A program made the position numbers and the translations under genes. Positions 6,740 to 14,998 of a stretch of 56,387 nt of DNA are shown here, one piece after another; within the stretch, counting starts at the first letter, position 1, and every line of letters begins with the position of its first letter. The notes below the pieces were generated by a model. That model saw only the letters and a list, made by a program, of their open reading frames with translations. It was not told the origin of the DNA and searched no databases. Source of the stretch: Pseudomonadota bacterium (lineage in GTDB: Bacteria > Pseudomonadota > Alphaproteobacteria > Caulobacterales > Caulobacteraceae). The stretch covers positions 1 to 56,387 of the forward strand of contig JAEZEZ010000119.1 in the NCBI GenBank assembly GCA_023432855.1, given 5' to 3'.

Positions 6740-7084
6740 ATGAACAAGGTTGAAGTCGTTAAGTCGGTCGCCGAGAAGCTGTTCGCGGCCGAAGAAGCTG
6801 TCGATGCGGCGATGGTGCGTAACACCCAGCTGCTGGAAGGCATCATCACCGGCCGCCGCGAACTGAACGTCGCCGCGACCACCGCCGAACTGGCGCAGAC
6901 CCGCGTGGCCGAAGCCATCGCGGCCCTGTCCGAAGCCCGCCGCGCGGTGATGGCCGCCCACGCCGGCCTCAAGAACGTGCAGACCCGCCTCGGCGTCGAC
7001 GACAACGAGTTCGGTCCGAAGGACAAGCCGGAAGAAGATCGTCCGCGCGAGCCCGGCGTCGCCGCCACCCTGCGCGTCGCCTGA
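6740..7084 (+). CDS. Uncharacterised small helical protein
   Basis: A 114-residue protein, not assigned to a family. Residues 1-85 are predicted by eye to be almost wholly helical, with Ala/Glu-rich heptad-like stretches (KLFAAEEAVDAAM, ELAQTRVAEAIAALSEARRA) that suggest a coiled-coil or helical bundle. The tail from residue 90 is charged and Pro-rich (DKPEEDRPREPG). There is no signal peptide and no membrane segment. It stands alone, 111 bp after the thioesterase pair, with a CtrA-like box upstream. The codon use is strongly GC-biased like its neighbours, which supports a real gene. Confidence 0.75.
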   Translation: MNKVEVVKSVAEKLFAAEEAVDAAMVRNTQLLEGIITGRRELNVAATTAELAQTRVAEAIAALSEARRAVMAAHAGLKNVQTRLGVDDNEFGPKDKPEEDRPREPGVAATLRVA

Positions 7085-7101
7085 CGAAATCGTAATTTTC
7101 G

Positions 7102-7117
7102 GGCGGCTTGCGCCGCC
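7102..7117 (+). terminator. Possible terminator hairpin after the helical-protein gene
   Basis: GGCGGC-TTGC-GCCGCC, a 6-bp GC stem with a 4-nt loop, begins 18 bp after the stop at 7084. There is no T-run after it, so it is a weak candidate for factor-independent termination. Confidence 0.35.
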
Positions 7118-7138
7118 TGACGAACATGGTCAATTTCG

Positions 7139-7162
7139 CCCTCGGACCTTCCGGTCCGGGGG
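7139..7162 (+). promoter_or_regulatory. 10-bp hairpin just before the GTG start at 7172
   Basis: CCCTCGGACC (7139-7148) pairs with GGTCCGGGGG (7153-7162) around a TTCC loop, with one G:U pair. The 3' arm contains the only G-rich, ribosome-binding-site-like stretch upstream of the GTG at 7172. The hairpin could hide it, or could serve as a terminator for the gene before. Confidence 0.4.
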
Positions 7163-7171
7163 CGATTTGCT

Positions 7172-7612
7172 GTGCTCGACACCATCTATTCTCAGATCGG
7201 CGCGGCGGTCATCGTGCTGGTCTGCGGCTTCGCCCTGTGGAAGGGCGGCCGCGCCGAGCAGTGGGCCGGCGGCATCCTCATCGTCGCCTGGCTCGGCACC
7301 ATCCTCATCCAGGACCAGACGGACTCTGTGGGCTTCCACCCCCTCGACCTTGTGGTCGACGCTTCCGTCCTGGCGGCGCTGGGGACCATCGCCTGGCGCA
7401 GCGACCGCAACTGGCCCATCTGGGCCAGCGCCTGCCAGGCGATCAACCTCGCCACCCACCTCGCCTTCGCGCTGGACCTGAGGATACCCGAGACCGCGTA
7501 CTACAGCGCGCTGGCGCTCGCGAGCTACGGCGTCCTCGTGGCCCTGGCCGTCGGGACGTTCCTGGCGTGGCGGGAGAGCGAGGCGCTCAAGCCCCCCGCC
7601 GCCCGGCTCTAG
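7172..7612 (+). CDS. Small integral membrane protein, unknown function
   Basis: A 146-residue protein starting at a GTG, with about four hydrophobic segments (roughly residues 8-24, 32-47, 62-78 and 115-132) and short polar loops. There is no recognised domain. Its stop TAG shares a CTAG tetranucleotide with the stop of the convergent lysS gene. The strong hairpin directly before the start may control its translation. Assignment beyond membrane protein is not possible. Confidence 0.72.
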   Translation: MLDTIYSQIGAAVIVLVCGFALWKGGRAEQWAGGILIVAWLGTILIQDQTDSVGFHPLDLVVDASVLAALGTIAWRSDRNWPIWASACQAINLATHLAFALDLRIPETAYYSALALASYGVLVALAVGTFLAWRESEALKPPAARL

Positions 7613-9300
7613 GCCGCCTCGGTCCCGGCCAGTTCGCCGCGGGCGCCCTGCTCGATCAGAGCGATGGTGCGCCCGAGGCCGAAGATGGCCGCGAACGATC
7701 CGAAGCGCGGACCCTGCACCTGGCCCAAGAGCACCTCGTAGAGGGCCCCGAACCACGCCCGCAGCGGCTCGAAGCCGTGGTCCTTGCCCACCGCATAGAC
7801 CTCGTTCTGGATAGTCTCGCCGTCGCGGCAGTCGGCCGGCAGGGCGCGCAGGCGCGCCGCGAGATCCTCCAGCGCCGCCTTCTCCTTCGCGTCGGGCAGG
7901 CGGAACTTCTTCGTCGGGCGAACGAAGTCCTCGTAGTAGCGGATGGCGTTGTCGACCAGGCGGTCGAGCAGCGGCTCCGTCTCCGGGCTGGCGCCCGGCG
8001 AGTAGCGGCTGAGGAAACCCCACAGCACGTCCTTGGACGAGGCGTTGCCCGCCGAGACGATGTTCAGCAGCAGGCCGAAACTGACCGGGCTGCCCTTGGC
8101 CGGCGGCTCGGCGCGGTGCGCGTGCCAGACCGGGTTCTCGATGCGCTTGGCCGTATCCGTCTCGCGGTTGTAGGCGTCGAGCTGCTGCAGGTACTCGTCG
8201 ACAGCCCGCGGGATGACGTCGAAGTGCAGCTTCTTGGCCGACTTCGGCGAACCATAGATGTAGTAGGCCAGGCTCTCCGGCGCGCCGTAACGCAGCCACT
8301 CCTCCATGGAGAGGCCGTTGCCCTTGGTCTTTGAGATCTTCTGGCCCTGCTCGTCCAGGAAGAGCTCGAAGTTGAAGCCCTCAGGCGGCTCGCCGCCGAG
8401 GATGCGGCAAATCCGCGAAGAGACCTTCACGCTGTCGATCAGGTCCTTGCCGGCCATCTCGTAGTCGACGCCGAGCGCGGCCCATCGCATGGCCCAGTCG
8501 GGCTTCCACTGCATCTTCACGTGGCCGCCGGTCACCGGAACCTCGACCAGCGAACCGTCCTCGTCGCGGAAGACGATCGTGCCCCGGTCCACGTGGCGCT
8601 CGAGGGTCGGGACCTGAAGCACCCGGCCCGAGGTCGGGCTGACCGGCAGGAATGGCGAATAGGTTTCGCGCCGCTCCGGCCCGAGCGTCGGCAGCATCAC
8701 CGCCTGGATGTCGTCGAAGCGGGCGAGCGCGGTCAGCAGGGTCCTGTCGAAGGCGCCGCCCTTGTACTGGGCCGTCGCCGACATGAACTCGTATTCGAAG
8801 CCATAGCTGTCGAGGAAAGCGCACAGGCGGGCGTTGTTGTGGGCCCCGAAGCTGTCGTGCTCGCCGAACGGGTCACGCACCACGGTCAGCGGCTTGCCCA
8901 GGTCGGCCGTCAGGATCTCGGGGTTCGGGATGTTGTCCGGGACCTTGCGCAGCCCGTCCATGTCGTCGCTGAAGCAGATCAGCCGCGTGGGGATCGCATC
9001 GTCGGTCAGCGCCCGGAAAGCCGTACGCACCATGGTCGTGCGCACCACCTCGTTGAACGTGCCGATATGCGGCAGGCCCGACGGACCATAGCCCGTCTCG
9101 AAAATGACCGGCTTCGCCGCGAGCGCCGGGAACTGCTCGGCGAGGCTCGCGGCCTTGCCGTCGTTGATCAGCCCCTGCGCTTCCTCCCGCTCCTGGTTGT
9201 CGGCGAGGCGCACCTTGAGCAGGCGCGTCATGAGGTTACGCGCCTGTTCGAACGGCCAGGCCCGGGCGTCCCGGGCGAGCGGAGAGAGACCTTGCAGCAT
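7609..9300 (-). CDS. lysS: Lysyl-tRNA synthetase, class I
   Basis: A 563-residue class I lysyl-tRNA synthetase, which charges tRNA-Lys with lysine. The HIGH-type motif is PHIG at about residues 77-80 (YGPSGLPHIGTFNE), and the KMSKS-type motif is KISKTKGNG about 245 residues later. These place it in the archaeal/alphaproteobacterial class I family rather than the common class II LysRS. The ATG at 9300 gives an N-terminus ending ARAWPFEQAR that fits alphaproteobacterial homologues; a longer frame to 9390 is not needed. It follows a membrane-protein gene by 70 bp, and it converges with the gene ending at 7612. Confidence 0.96.
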   Translation of the reverse strand: MLQGLSPLARDARAWPFEQARNLMTRLLKVRLADNQEREEAQGLINDGKAASLAEQFPALAAKPVIFETGYGPSGLPHIGTFNEVVRTTMVRTAFRALTDDAIPTRLICFSDDMDGLRKVPDNIPNPEILTADLGKPLTVVRDPFGEHDSFGAHNNARLCAFLDSYGFEYEFMSATAQYKGGAFDRTLLTALARFDDIQAVMLPTLGPERRETYSPFLPVSPTSGRVLQVPTLERHVDRGTIVFRDEDGSLVEVPVTGGHVKMQWKPDWAMRWAALGVDYEMAGKDLIDSVKVSSRICRILGGEPPEGFNFELFLDEQGQKISKTKGNGLSMEEWLRYGAPESLAYYIYGSPKSAKKLHFDVIPRAVDEYLQQLDAYNRETDTAKRIENPVWHAHRAEPPAKGSPVSFGLLLNIVSAGNASSKDVLWGFLSRYSPGASPETEPLLDRLVDNAIRYYEDFVRPTKKFRLPDAKEKAALEDLAARLRALPADCRDGETIQNEVYAVGKDHGFEPLRAWFGALYEVLLGQVQGPRFGSFAAIFGLGRTIALIEQGARGELAGTEAA

Positions 9301-9370
9301 GAGGCGCGGCTTAGGGTGCGCAGGCGCGGCGGTCAATTGCGGCGGCGCATCCGCCCGTCCGAGAGCAGCG

Positions 9371-9904
9371 CTAGGCCTCAGCCGTCTCACGCGGCGCCAG
9401 CAGCTTGCTGAAGAAGCGCCATACCGAGATGGCCGAGGCGATCGTGCCGACGATGGTCCCGAACACCTGGAAAACCTCCCAGACGAAACGGAGCGCCGCG
9501 CCCGAAAAGATGGCGCTGACCAGTGGGTAGAGCAGCTGGCTCACGGTGATGCGAAAGGCGGCGTAGACGCTGGAGTACTCGATGACCGACCCGGTGAACC
9601 AGGCGGTCAGCACCACCGCCAGCACCGGCGCCCACAGCAGCGGCAGGACAAGGACGACCGCCAGGACCAGCACCAGCAGCTTGGCGCCCACCGACGCGCG
9701 CGAGGCGAAGGTCAGACCCACGGCGGCAATCGTGCCGACGGCCAGCCCGGCGAAGACTGCCGGCAGCAGCATATCGGCCACGCCTGGCAGATCCATCCCG
9801 GCGAGCGACACTGCAACGAAGCTGACCACGAGCGTTGCGAGGAAGCTGCCGAACCATGCGGCGGCGAACTGGCTGAGGCGATGCAGGACGGGATTACGAG
9901 CCAT
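9371..9904 (-). CDS. Integral membrane protein, unknown function
   Basis: A 177-residue, very hydrophobic protein with about four to five membrane segments: roughly residues 13-35, 42-60, 72-98, 105-130 and 140-160. A short basic N-terminus (MARNPVLHR) suggests a cytoplasmic start. The ATG at 9904 is preceded by GGAGGGTCCTCC, a good ribosome-binding site. No family was recognised. It is transcribed in the same direction as lysS 70 bp further on, and away from the MerR gene across 149 bp. Confidence 0.75.
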   Translation of the reverse strand: MARNPVLHRLSQFAAAWFGSFLATLVVSFVAVSLAGMDLPGVADMLLPAVFAGLAVGTIAAVGLTFASRASVGAKLLVLVLAVVLVLPLLWAPVLAVVLTAWFTGSVIEYSSVYAAFRITVSQLLYPLVSAIFSGAALRFVWEVFQVFGTIVGTIASAISVWRFFSKLLAPRETAEA

Positions 9905-10035
9905 GGAGGACCCTCCGTGGAGAAGTAACCATGCGACGCTGAGGCCGCGTCGTCGAGACTCAAGTCAAACCGCGGGGACGTCTTGAGCGAGCCGATTTTC
10001 TGCAAGTGTGATCGCGGCGCCAAAAATCCTTCCCC

Positions 10036-10050
10036 TTACGCTCACGTCAA
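10036..10050 (+). promoter_or_regulatory. Possible MerR-family (LiuR-like) operator
   Basis: TTACGCTCACGTCAA resembles the TTACG-type/ACGTCAA sites that I recall for MerR-family regulators of acyl-CoA and branched-chain catabolism. It ends 3 bp before the ATG at 10054 and 15 bp before the in-frame ATG at 10066, in front of a MerR-acyl-CoA dehydrogenase operon. Autoregulation by the MerR protein would be expected, but this is inference from motif memory. Confidence 0.35.
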
Positions 10051-10053
10051 GTT

Positions 10054-10569
10054 ATGACGCAGCTCATGTCTCCTGCAGACGATCGCCGCACCTATTCGAT
10101 CCGCCAGCTCTGCCGCGAGTTCGGGGTCACCGCACGCGCCCTGCGCTTCTACGAGGACAAGGGCCTGCTGCACCCCTCGCGGCGCGGCCAGACCCGGGTC
10201 TATTCGGCCCGGGATCGCGCGCGATTGAACCTGATCGTGCGCGGCAAGCACACGGGGTTCAGCCTGGTCGAGATCCGCGAGATGCTGGATCTTTACGACC
10301 GCAAGGATGGCAACGCGGTCCAGATGGCCGTGTCCCTGGCCAAGTTCCGCGCGCAACTGGAGACGCTGAAGCGCAAGCGCGAGGATATCGAGCACGCCAT
10401 CGAAACCCTGACGACAGGGTGTGAATGGCTTGAGAAGCGCCTGTCCGAATTTCGCCCCGACCTCCTGCCCCAGGCAGACGACTACGCAGCCGCGCTCCGC
10501 GCCCATCTGGGCGAGGACGACGAGGATGACGATTTCGCTCCCCCCAGGAACGCCCGTTCGAGGACCTGA
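10054..10569 (+). CDS. MerR-family transcriptional regulator of acyl-CoA metabolism
   Basis: A 171-residue MerR-type regulator. The N-terminal winged helix reads YSIRQLCREFGVTARALRFYEDKGLL (about residues 14-40), then TRVYSARDRARL. A long helix for dimerisation covers about 90-125, and the tail is acidic (EDDEDDDF). Three bases separate its stop from the first acyl-CoA dehydrogenase, so it is probably co-transcribed with the genes it controls. No ribosome-binding site precedes the ATG at 10054; the in-frame ATG at 10066 (MSPADDRR) or leaderless translation are alternatives. It resembles regulators of fatty-acid or branched-chain degradation operons rather than metal-sensing MerR proteins: a single Cys occurs in the C-terminal part. 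Confidence 0.85.
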   Translation: MTQLMSPADDRRTYSIRQLCREFGVTARALRFYEDKGLLHPSRRGQTRVYSARDRARLNLIVRGKHTGFSLVEIREMLDLYDRKDGNAVQMAVSLAKFRAQLETLKRKREDIEHAIETLTTGCEWLEKRLSEFRPDLLPQADDYAAALRAHLGEDDEDDDFAPPRNARSRT

Positions 10570-10572
10570 CCG

Positions 10573-12354
10573 ATGACCTACAAGGCCCCTGTCCGTGACT
10601 TCAGCTTCATTCTGAAGGACGTCCTGGATATCGACCGCTACGCCAACACGCCCGGCTTCACGGACGTCTCCTTCGATCTCGTGCAGCAGATCCTGGAAGA
10701 AGGCGCCAGGTTCGCCGAAGAGGTCATCGCGCCGCTCAACCGCGCTGGCGACCAGGAAGGCTGCAAGTGGTCGAACGGTGAAGTCACCGGCCCCACCGGC
10801 TGGAAGGAGGCCTACAAGGCCATGGTCGAGGCCGGCTGGCCCTCCCTGGCGACGGATCCCGAGTATGGCGGCCAGGGCATGCCGGCCGTCGTCGCCATGT
10901 CCGTCGGCCAGATGACCGCAGCCGCCAGCGCGGCGTTCTCGATGTACCCCGGACTGACCCACGGCGCGTACGAGGGCCTGCACGCCAATGCCTCGCAGGA
11001 GATCAAGGACAAGTACCTGCCCAAGCTGAGCTCAGCCGAGTGGGGCGGCACCATGAACCTCACGGAGCCGCAGTGCGGCACGGACCTGGGCCTCATCCGC
11101 ACCAAGGCGGTTCCGAACGCAGACGGCAGCTACGCCATCAGCGGCCAGAAGATCTGGATCAGCTCCGGCGAACACGACTTCACCGACAACATCATTCACC
11201 TGGTGCTGGCCCGCATCGAGGGCGCGCCGGCCGGAGTGAAGGGCATCAGCCTGTTCGTGGTGCCCAAGATCCTGGTCAACGACGACGGCAGCCTCGGTGC
11301 TCGAAACGGCGTTCAGTGCGCCGGGCTCGAGCACAAGATGGGCATTCACGGCAACGCCACCTGCGTGATGGTCTACGAGGACGCCAAAGGGTGGCTCGTG
11401 GGCGAGGAGAACGCGGGCCTGAAGGCCATGTTCGTGATGATGAACGAGGCCCGTCTGGGAACCGGCCTGCAGGGGCTGGCCATCGGCACGGCCGCCTACC
11501 AGCACGCCGTCGAGTTCGCCAACGATCGCCTGCAGGGCCGCTCGCTGACCGGTCCGAAGAACCCGGATGGACCAGCCGACCCGATCATCGTGCACCCCGA
11601 CGTGCGGCGGATGCTGCTGGAGTCCAAGGCCTTCGTGGAAGGCGGGCAGATGTTCATCCTCTACACCGCGCTGCAGGCCGACCTGCAACGGTCCGAGGAC
11701 GAGGCGCAGCGCACCAAGGCCAAGGACTACATGGGTCTGCTGACGCCGGTGGTGAAAGCCTACCTGACCGACCGCGGCTTCCACGTGGCGAGCCTCGGCA
11801 TGCAGGTGCACGGCGGCTCGGGCTACACCGAACACTACGCCGCCTCGCAGTACCTGCGCGATGCCCGCATCACGATGATCTACGAAGGAACCAACGGCAT
11901 CCAGGCGTTGGATCTTGTGGGCCGAAAGCTGGCCGCGAACGGCGGGCGCGGGATCATGAGCTGGTTCGCCGAGCTCGACGCCTTCGTAGGCGACAATCAG
12001 GGAACTGACGCCATCAAGCCGTTCGTGGATGCGGTGGCCTCGACCAAGGCCAAGCTGCAGGAGGCGACCATGTGGCTGATGCAGAATGGCATGCAGAACC
12101 CGGACAATGCCGGCGCCGCCTCCACCGATTACCTGCATCTCTTCGGGATCAACGCGCTGAGCTACATGTGGGCGCTCATGGCCAAGGCCGCCCAGGCCAG
12201 GATCGACGCCAGCGACAGCGATCCGTTCTACGCCAACAAGCTGGCCACGGGCCGCTACTTCGTAGAGCGGGTCGTCCCTGACGCCGACGCGCACCTTGCA
12301 AAGCTGAAGACCGGGGCGGACGTGCTGATGGCGCTGCCGGCGGAGGCGTTCTGA
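10573..12354 (+). CDS. Acyl-CoA dehydrogenase, long form with C-terminal domain
   Basis: A 593-residue FAD-dependent acyl-CoA dehydrogenase of the long bacterial type with an extra C-terminal domain. It would oxidise an acyl-CoA to the trans-2-enoyl-CoA and pass electrons to ETF. Visible features are NLTEPQCGTDLG (the FAD/substrate loop), GQKIWISSGEHD, VHGGSGYTEHYAASQYLRDARI and YEGTNGIQALDL, where the Glu is the expected catalytic base. The C-terminal ~130 residues after this motif match the extension found in these 590-600-residue enzymes. It is the second gene of the MerR operon, and its stop overlaps the ATG of the next gene (TGATG). Confidence 0.92.
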   Translation: MTYKAPVRDFSFILKDVLDIDRYANTPGFTDVSFDLVQQILEEGARFAEEVIAPLNRAGDQEGCKWSNGEVTGPTGWKEAYKAMVEAGWPSLATDPEYGGQGMPAVVAMSVGQMTAAASAAFSMYPGLTHGAYEGLHANASQEIKDKYLPKLSSAEWGGTMNLTEPQCGTDLGLIRTKAVPNADGSYAISGQKIWISSGEHDFTDNIIHLVLARIEGAPAGVKGISLFVVPKILVNDDGSLGARNGVQCAGLEHKMGIHGNATCVMVYEDAKGWLVGEENAGLKAMFVMMNEARLGTGLQGLAIGTAAYQHAVEFANDRLQGRSLTGPKNPDGPADPIIVHPDVRRMLLESKAFVEGGQMFILYTALQADLQRSEDEAQRTKAKDYMGLLTPVVKAYLTDRGFHVASLGMQVHGGSGYTEHYAASQYLRDARITMIYEGTNGIQALDLVGRKLAANGGRGIMSWFAELDAFVGDNQGTDAIKPFVDAVASTKAKLQEATMWLMQNGMQNPDNAGAASTDYLHLFGINALSYMWALMAKAAQARIDASDSDPFYANKLATGRYFVERVVPDADAHLAKLKTGADVLMALPAEAF

Positions 12355-13517
12355 TGAACGTCCTGAACGTCGCCGAACCAGCCTTCATGCTCGAGGAAGA
12401 GGTCACCCTCTTTTCGGACAGCGTGGGCCGCTGGCTGGACGACAACTGCCCGCCTGAGAAGGTGGCGCAGTGGAAGGAAGACGGCATCGTCCCGCGGGAC
12501 CTGTGGACCCGCGCCGGGGAGGCCGGCCTGTCCTGTGTTTCGACGCCCGAAGAGTGGGGCGGGATGGGCGGCGATTACCGCCACGAAGTGGTGCTCATGC
12601 GTCAGCTGGGCTGGAAGGGCGCCGACCACTTCGGCATCAGCCTGCACAACGCGATCGTCGCTCCCTACATCTTCCACTACGGCACAGAAGAGCAGAAGCA
12701 GCGCTGGCTGCCCCGCATGGCCACGGGCGAACTGATCAGCGCCATCGCCATGACCGAGCCGGGAGCCGGTTCGGACCTGCAGGGGGTGAAAACCACCGCG
12801 CGGAGGGAAGGCAATGGCTATGTCGTGTCCGGCTCCAAGACCTTCATCACGAACGGACAGCTGGCCAACCTGATCGTGGTCGTGGCGAAGACGGACCCCG
12901 CCGCCGGCGCTAAGGGCACCAGTCTCATCGTGGTCGAAACAGATGACGCGGAGGGGTTCGAGCGTGGCCGCAACCTCGACAAGGTCGGCATGGAGGCCAA
13001 CGATACCTCAGAGCTCTTCTTCAACGATGTACGGGTGCCCGCTGACAACATCATCGGAGGAGCCGAGGGACACGGTTTCGTGCAGCTGATGCAGCAGCTG
13101 CCACAGGAACGCCTCAACATCGCGGTTGGCGGCGTCGCCGCAGCGGAGCGCGGACTCGAGAGCACCCTCGCCTACGTAAAGGAGAGGAAGGCTTTTGGCA
13201 GAGCCCTCATTGAATTCCAGAACACTCAGTTCAAGCTGGCTGAGGTGAAGACCAAGCTCACCGCCGCCAAGGTTTTCGTCGACTACTGCATCGCCCAGCA
13301 CCTGGAAGGCCGGCTGGACCCGGCCACGGCGTCCATGGCGAAATACTGGGTATCCGACATCCAGTGCGAAGTCATCGATGAGATGCTGCAGTTGCATGGC
13401 GGTTACGGGTACATGAACGAATACCCGATCGCCGGACTGTACCGCGACGCCCGCGTACAGCGGATCTACGGGGGCACAAACGAGATCATGAAGCTCCTGA
13501 TCGCTCGCACTCTCTAG
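12354..13517 (+). CDS. Acyl-CoA dehydrogenase
   Basis: A 387-residue acyl-CoA dehydrogenase of normal length. It shows ISAIAMTEPGAGSDLQG, SGSKTFITNGQLA, QLMQQLPQERLNIAVGG, LHGGYGYMNEYPIAGLYRDARV and YGGTNEIMKLLIART. Gly replaces Glu in the YGGTNEI motif, as in long-chain/isovaleryl-type enzymes that place the base elsewhere; the Glu in QQLPQER is a candidate. It overlaps the upstream dehydrogenase by 1 bp, so the two are coupled. Its TAG stop lies in a CTAG shared with the convergent P450 stop. The substrate chain length cannot be read from the sequence. Confidence 0.92.
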   Translation: MNVLNVAEPAFMLEEEVTLFSDSVGRWLDDNCPPEKVAQWKEDGIVPRDLWTRAGEAGLSCVSTPEEWGGMGGDYRHEVVLMRQLGWKGADHFGISLHNAIVAPYIFHYGTEEQKQRWLPRMATGELISAIAMTEPGAGSDLQGVKTTARREGNGYVVSGSKTFITNGQLANLIVVVAKTDPAAGAKGTSLIVVETDDAEGFERGRNLDKVGMEANDTSELFFNDVRVPADNIIGGAEGHGFVQLMQQLPQERLNIAVGGVAAAERGLESTLAYVKERKAFGRALIEFQNTQFKLAEVKTKLTAAKVFVDYCIAQHLEGRLDPATASMAKYWVSDIQCEVIDEMLQLHGGYGYMNEYPIAGLYRDARVQRIYGGTNEIMKLLIARTL

Positions 13518-14896
13518 GAACGGCTCGCCACCTTCAGTTTCAGGCCTTCCTTTGCGCGAAGCGTGATGCGGTGCGTCGGCGTCGGCTCCCTCTCCGAGAC
13601 CATGTCGAGGCGGGCATGCCGCGCCACGGAGGCCAGCGCGATCATCGCCTCCTGCATGGCGAAGGATGCGCCGATGCAAACTCGCGGACCTCCGCCGAAC
13701 GGAATGTAGGCGAACCGGTCGATGGCTTCCCTGGCCCCCGGCAGGAACCGCTCGGGTCGGAAGGCCCACGGGTCGTCCCATAACTTGTCATGGTGATGCA
13801 GCACCCACGGGGAGATCAGGATCTGCGTGCCCGGCCAAACCTCGACGCCTGAAACCTCGTCCCGCCCGGTGGCTTCGCGGGTGATGAGGGGGGCCGGTGG
13901 AAACAGCCGCATCGTTTCTTCGAGCACTGCGCGGATCCATGGGTACTGGTCGTCCCAACCTTCGTCCTGGCAGGTGAAATCGTCCGCTTCGCGCTCCACC
14001 TCCGCCCTGACGGCTGGAGCGCGAGAAAGAAGGTGCAAAGCCCATCCAAGCGTCCGCGCCGTCGTCTCGTGCCCTGCGAGTATGAAAGTAAGGATGTTGG
14101 CGGACACCTGGGTGTCTGTGAGTCCCGTCCCGGTCTCGGGATCCTGGGCCCTCAACAAGGCGGTCATCAGGTCATCGGGCGCGTCACCCATCGCCAACCT
14201 GCATCGCCTTTCCGCCACCAATTCTTCGATCGTGCGCTCAAACCATCTGACAGCGCCCCCCGCCATCACCCGGCCCATTCGAGGAATCCAGCCGGGCGCC
14301 CCCATCACATCCAGCGGGTCCACCCGCGCCGCCGTCTCCGCGTATCTCGTCACCGCGCTTTCGAAACCCGAGGCGCGGCCGCCAAGGTCGCCTGAGAACA
14401 AGGTCGCCGACAGAATCTCGAACGTCAGCTGGGTCATCTCGCGGTCCACATCCACGAGCGTTCCCCAAGCCATCGAAGCCAACCGCCTGCCGCGCGCCTC
14501 TCCAATCTCCTGCATGCCTCGCGTCATGGTCGCGAGGCGGCGGGGAGCGAACAGCGGCGCCACGGTCCGCCGGGCCCGACGCCAGTCATCGTCCTCCATC
14601 AGCAGGAGCCCCTCGCCGATGAGTGGCCCAAGGACCCGGCGTTGGACCCTGCCCTTTACGTAGAGATGAGCGCTGTCGAGCAGCACCCTTCGCACGCCGG
14701 CAGGCTCAAGCACCGTGATGGCGCGCCCGAACCTGCCCTCACCCCACACCACCGCCTCGGTGAAGTGACGCTTGGACCAGATACGGAGCGGGTCTCGCCA
14801 GCCCAGCCATAGCAGCTCTGCAAGATTGGCCGGTCGATCCCGGGGTTCCGGCGCAAAGGGACGGAATACCCCTTCATCCGTCATCGCTTCTGCCAT
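13514..14896 (-). CDS. Cytochrome P450
   Basis: A cytochrome P450 monooxygenase of about 460 residues. It has the I-helix AGHETT (about 274-279), the K-helix EETMR (about 326-330), a PERF motif and the haem-binding FGGGPRVCIG with Cys at about 407. There is no signal or anchor, so it should be soluble and need separate ferredoxin partners, none of which is adjacent. The ATG at 14896 is preferred; a GTG at 14914 would add six residues, but its ribosome-binding site is too close. It converges on the acyl-CoA dehydrogenase operon and is divergent from the hybrid kinase gene at 14999. Motif style is closer to fatty-acid hydroxylase-like P450s than to the camphor type, a weak inference. Confidence 0.93.
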   Translation of the reverse strand: MAEAMTDEGVFRPFAPEPRDRPANLAELLWLGWRDPLRIWSKRHFTEAVVWGEGRFGRAITVLEPAGVRRVLLDSAHLYVKGRVQRRVLGPLIGEGLLLMEDDDWRRARRTVAPLFAPRRLATMTRGMQEIGEARGRRLASMAWGTLVDVDREMTQLTFEILSATLFSGDLGGRASGFESAVTRYAETAARVDPLDVMGAPGWIPRMGRVMAGGAVRWFERTIEELVAERRCRLAMGDAPDDLMTALLRAQDPETGTGLTDTQVSANILTFILAGHETTARTLGWALHLLSRAPAVRAEVEREADDFTCQDEGWDDQYPWIRAVLEETMRLFPPAPLITREATGRDEVSGVEVWPGTQILISPWVLHHHDKLWDDPWAFRPERFLPGAREAIDRFAYIPFGGGPRVCIGASFAMQEAMIALASVARHARLDMVSEREPTPTHRITLRAKEGLKLKVASRS

Positions 14897-14998
14897 GAGG
14901 TTCTCAGCCTTCACCTCACGTTAGGCCCGGGCCGCTAACGTGGAAAGGAAGGACGGGGACCGCGCGCACGGGCCCTGCGCGTGGGAAGGGTTTCCGGG

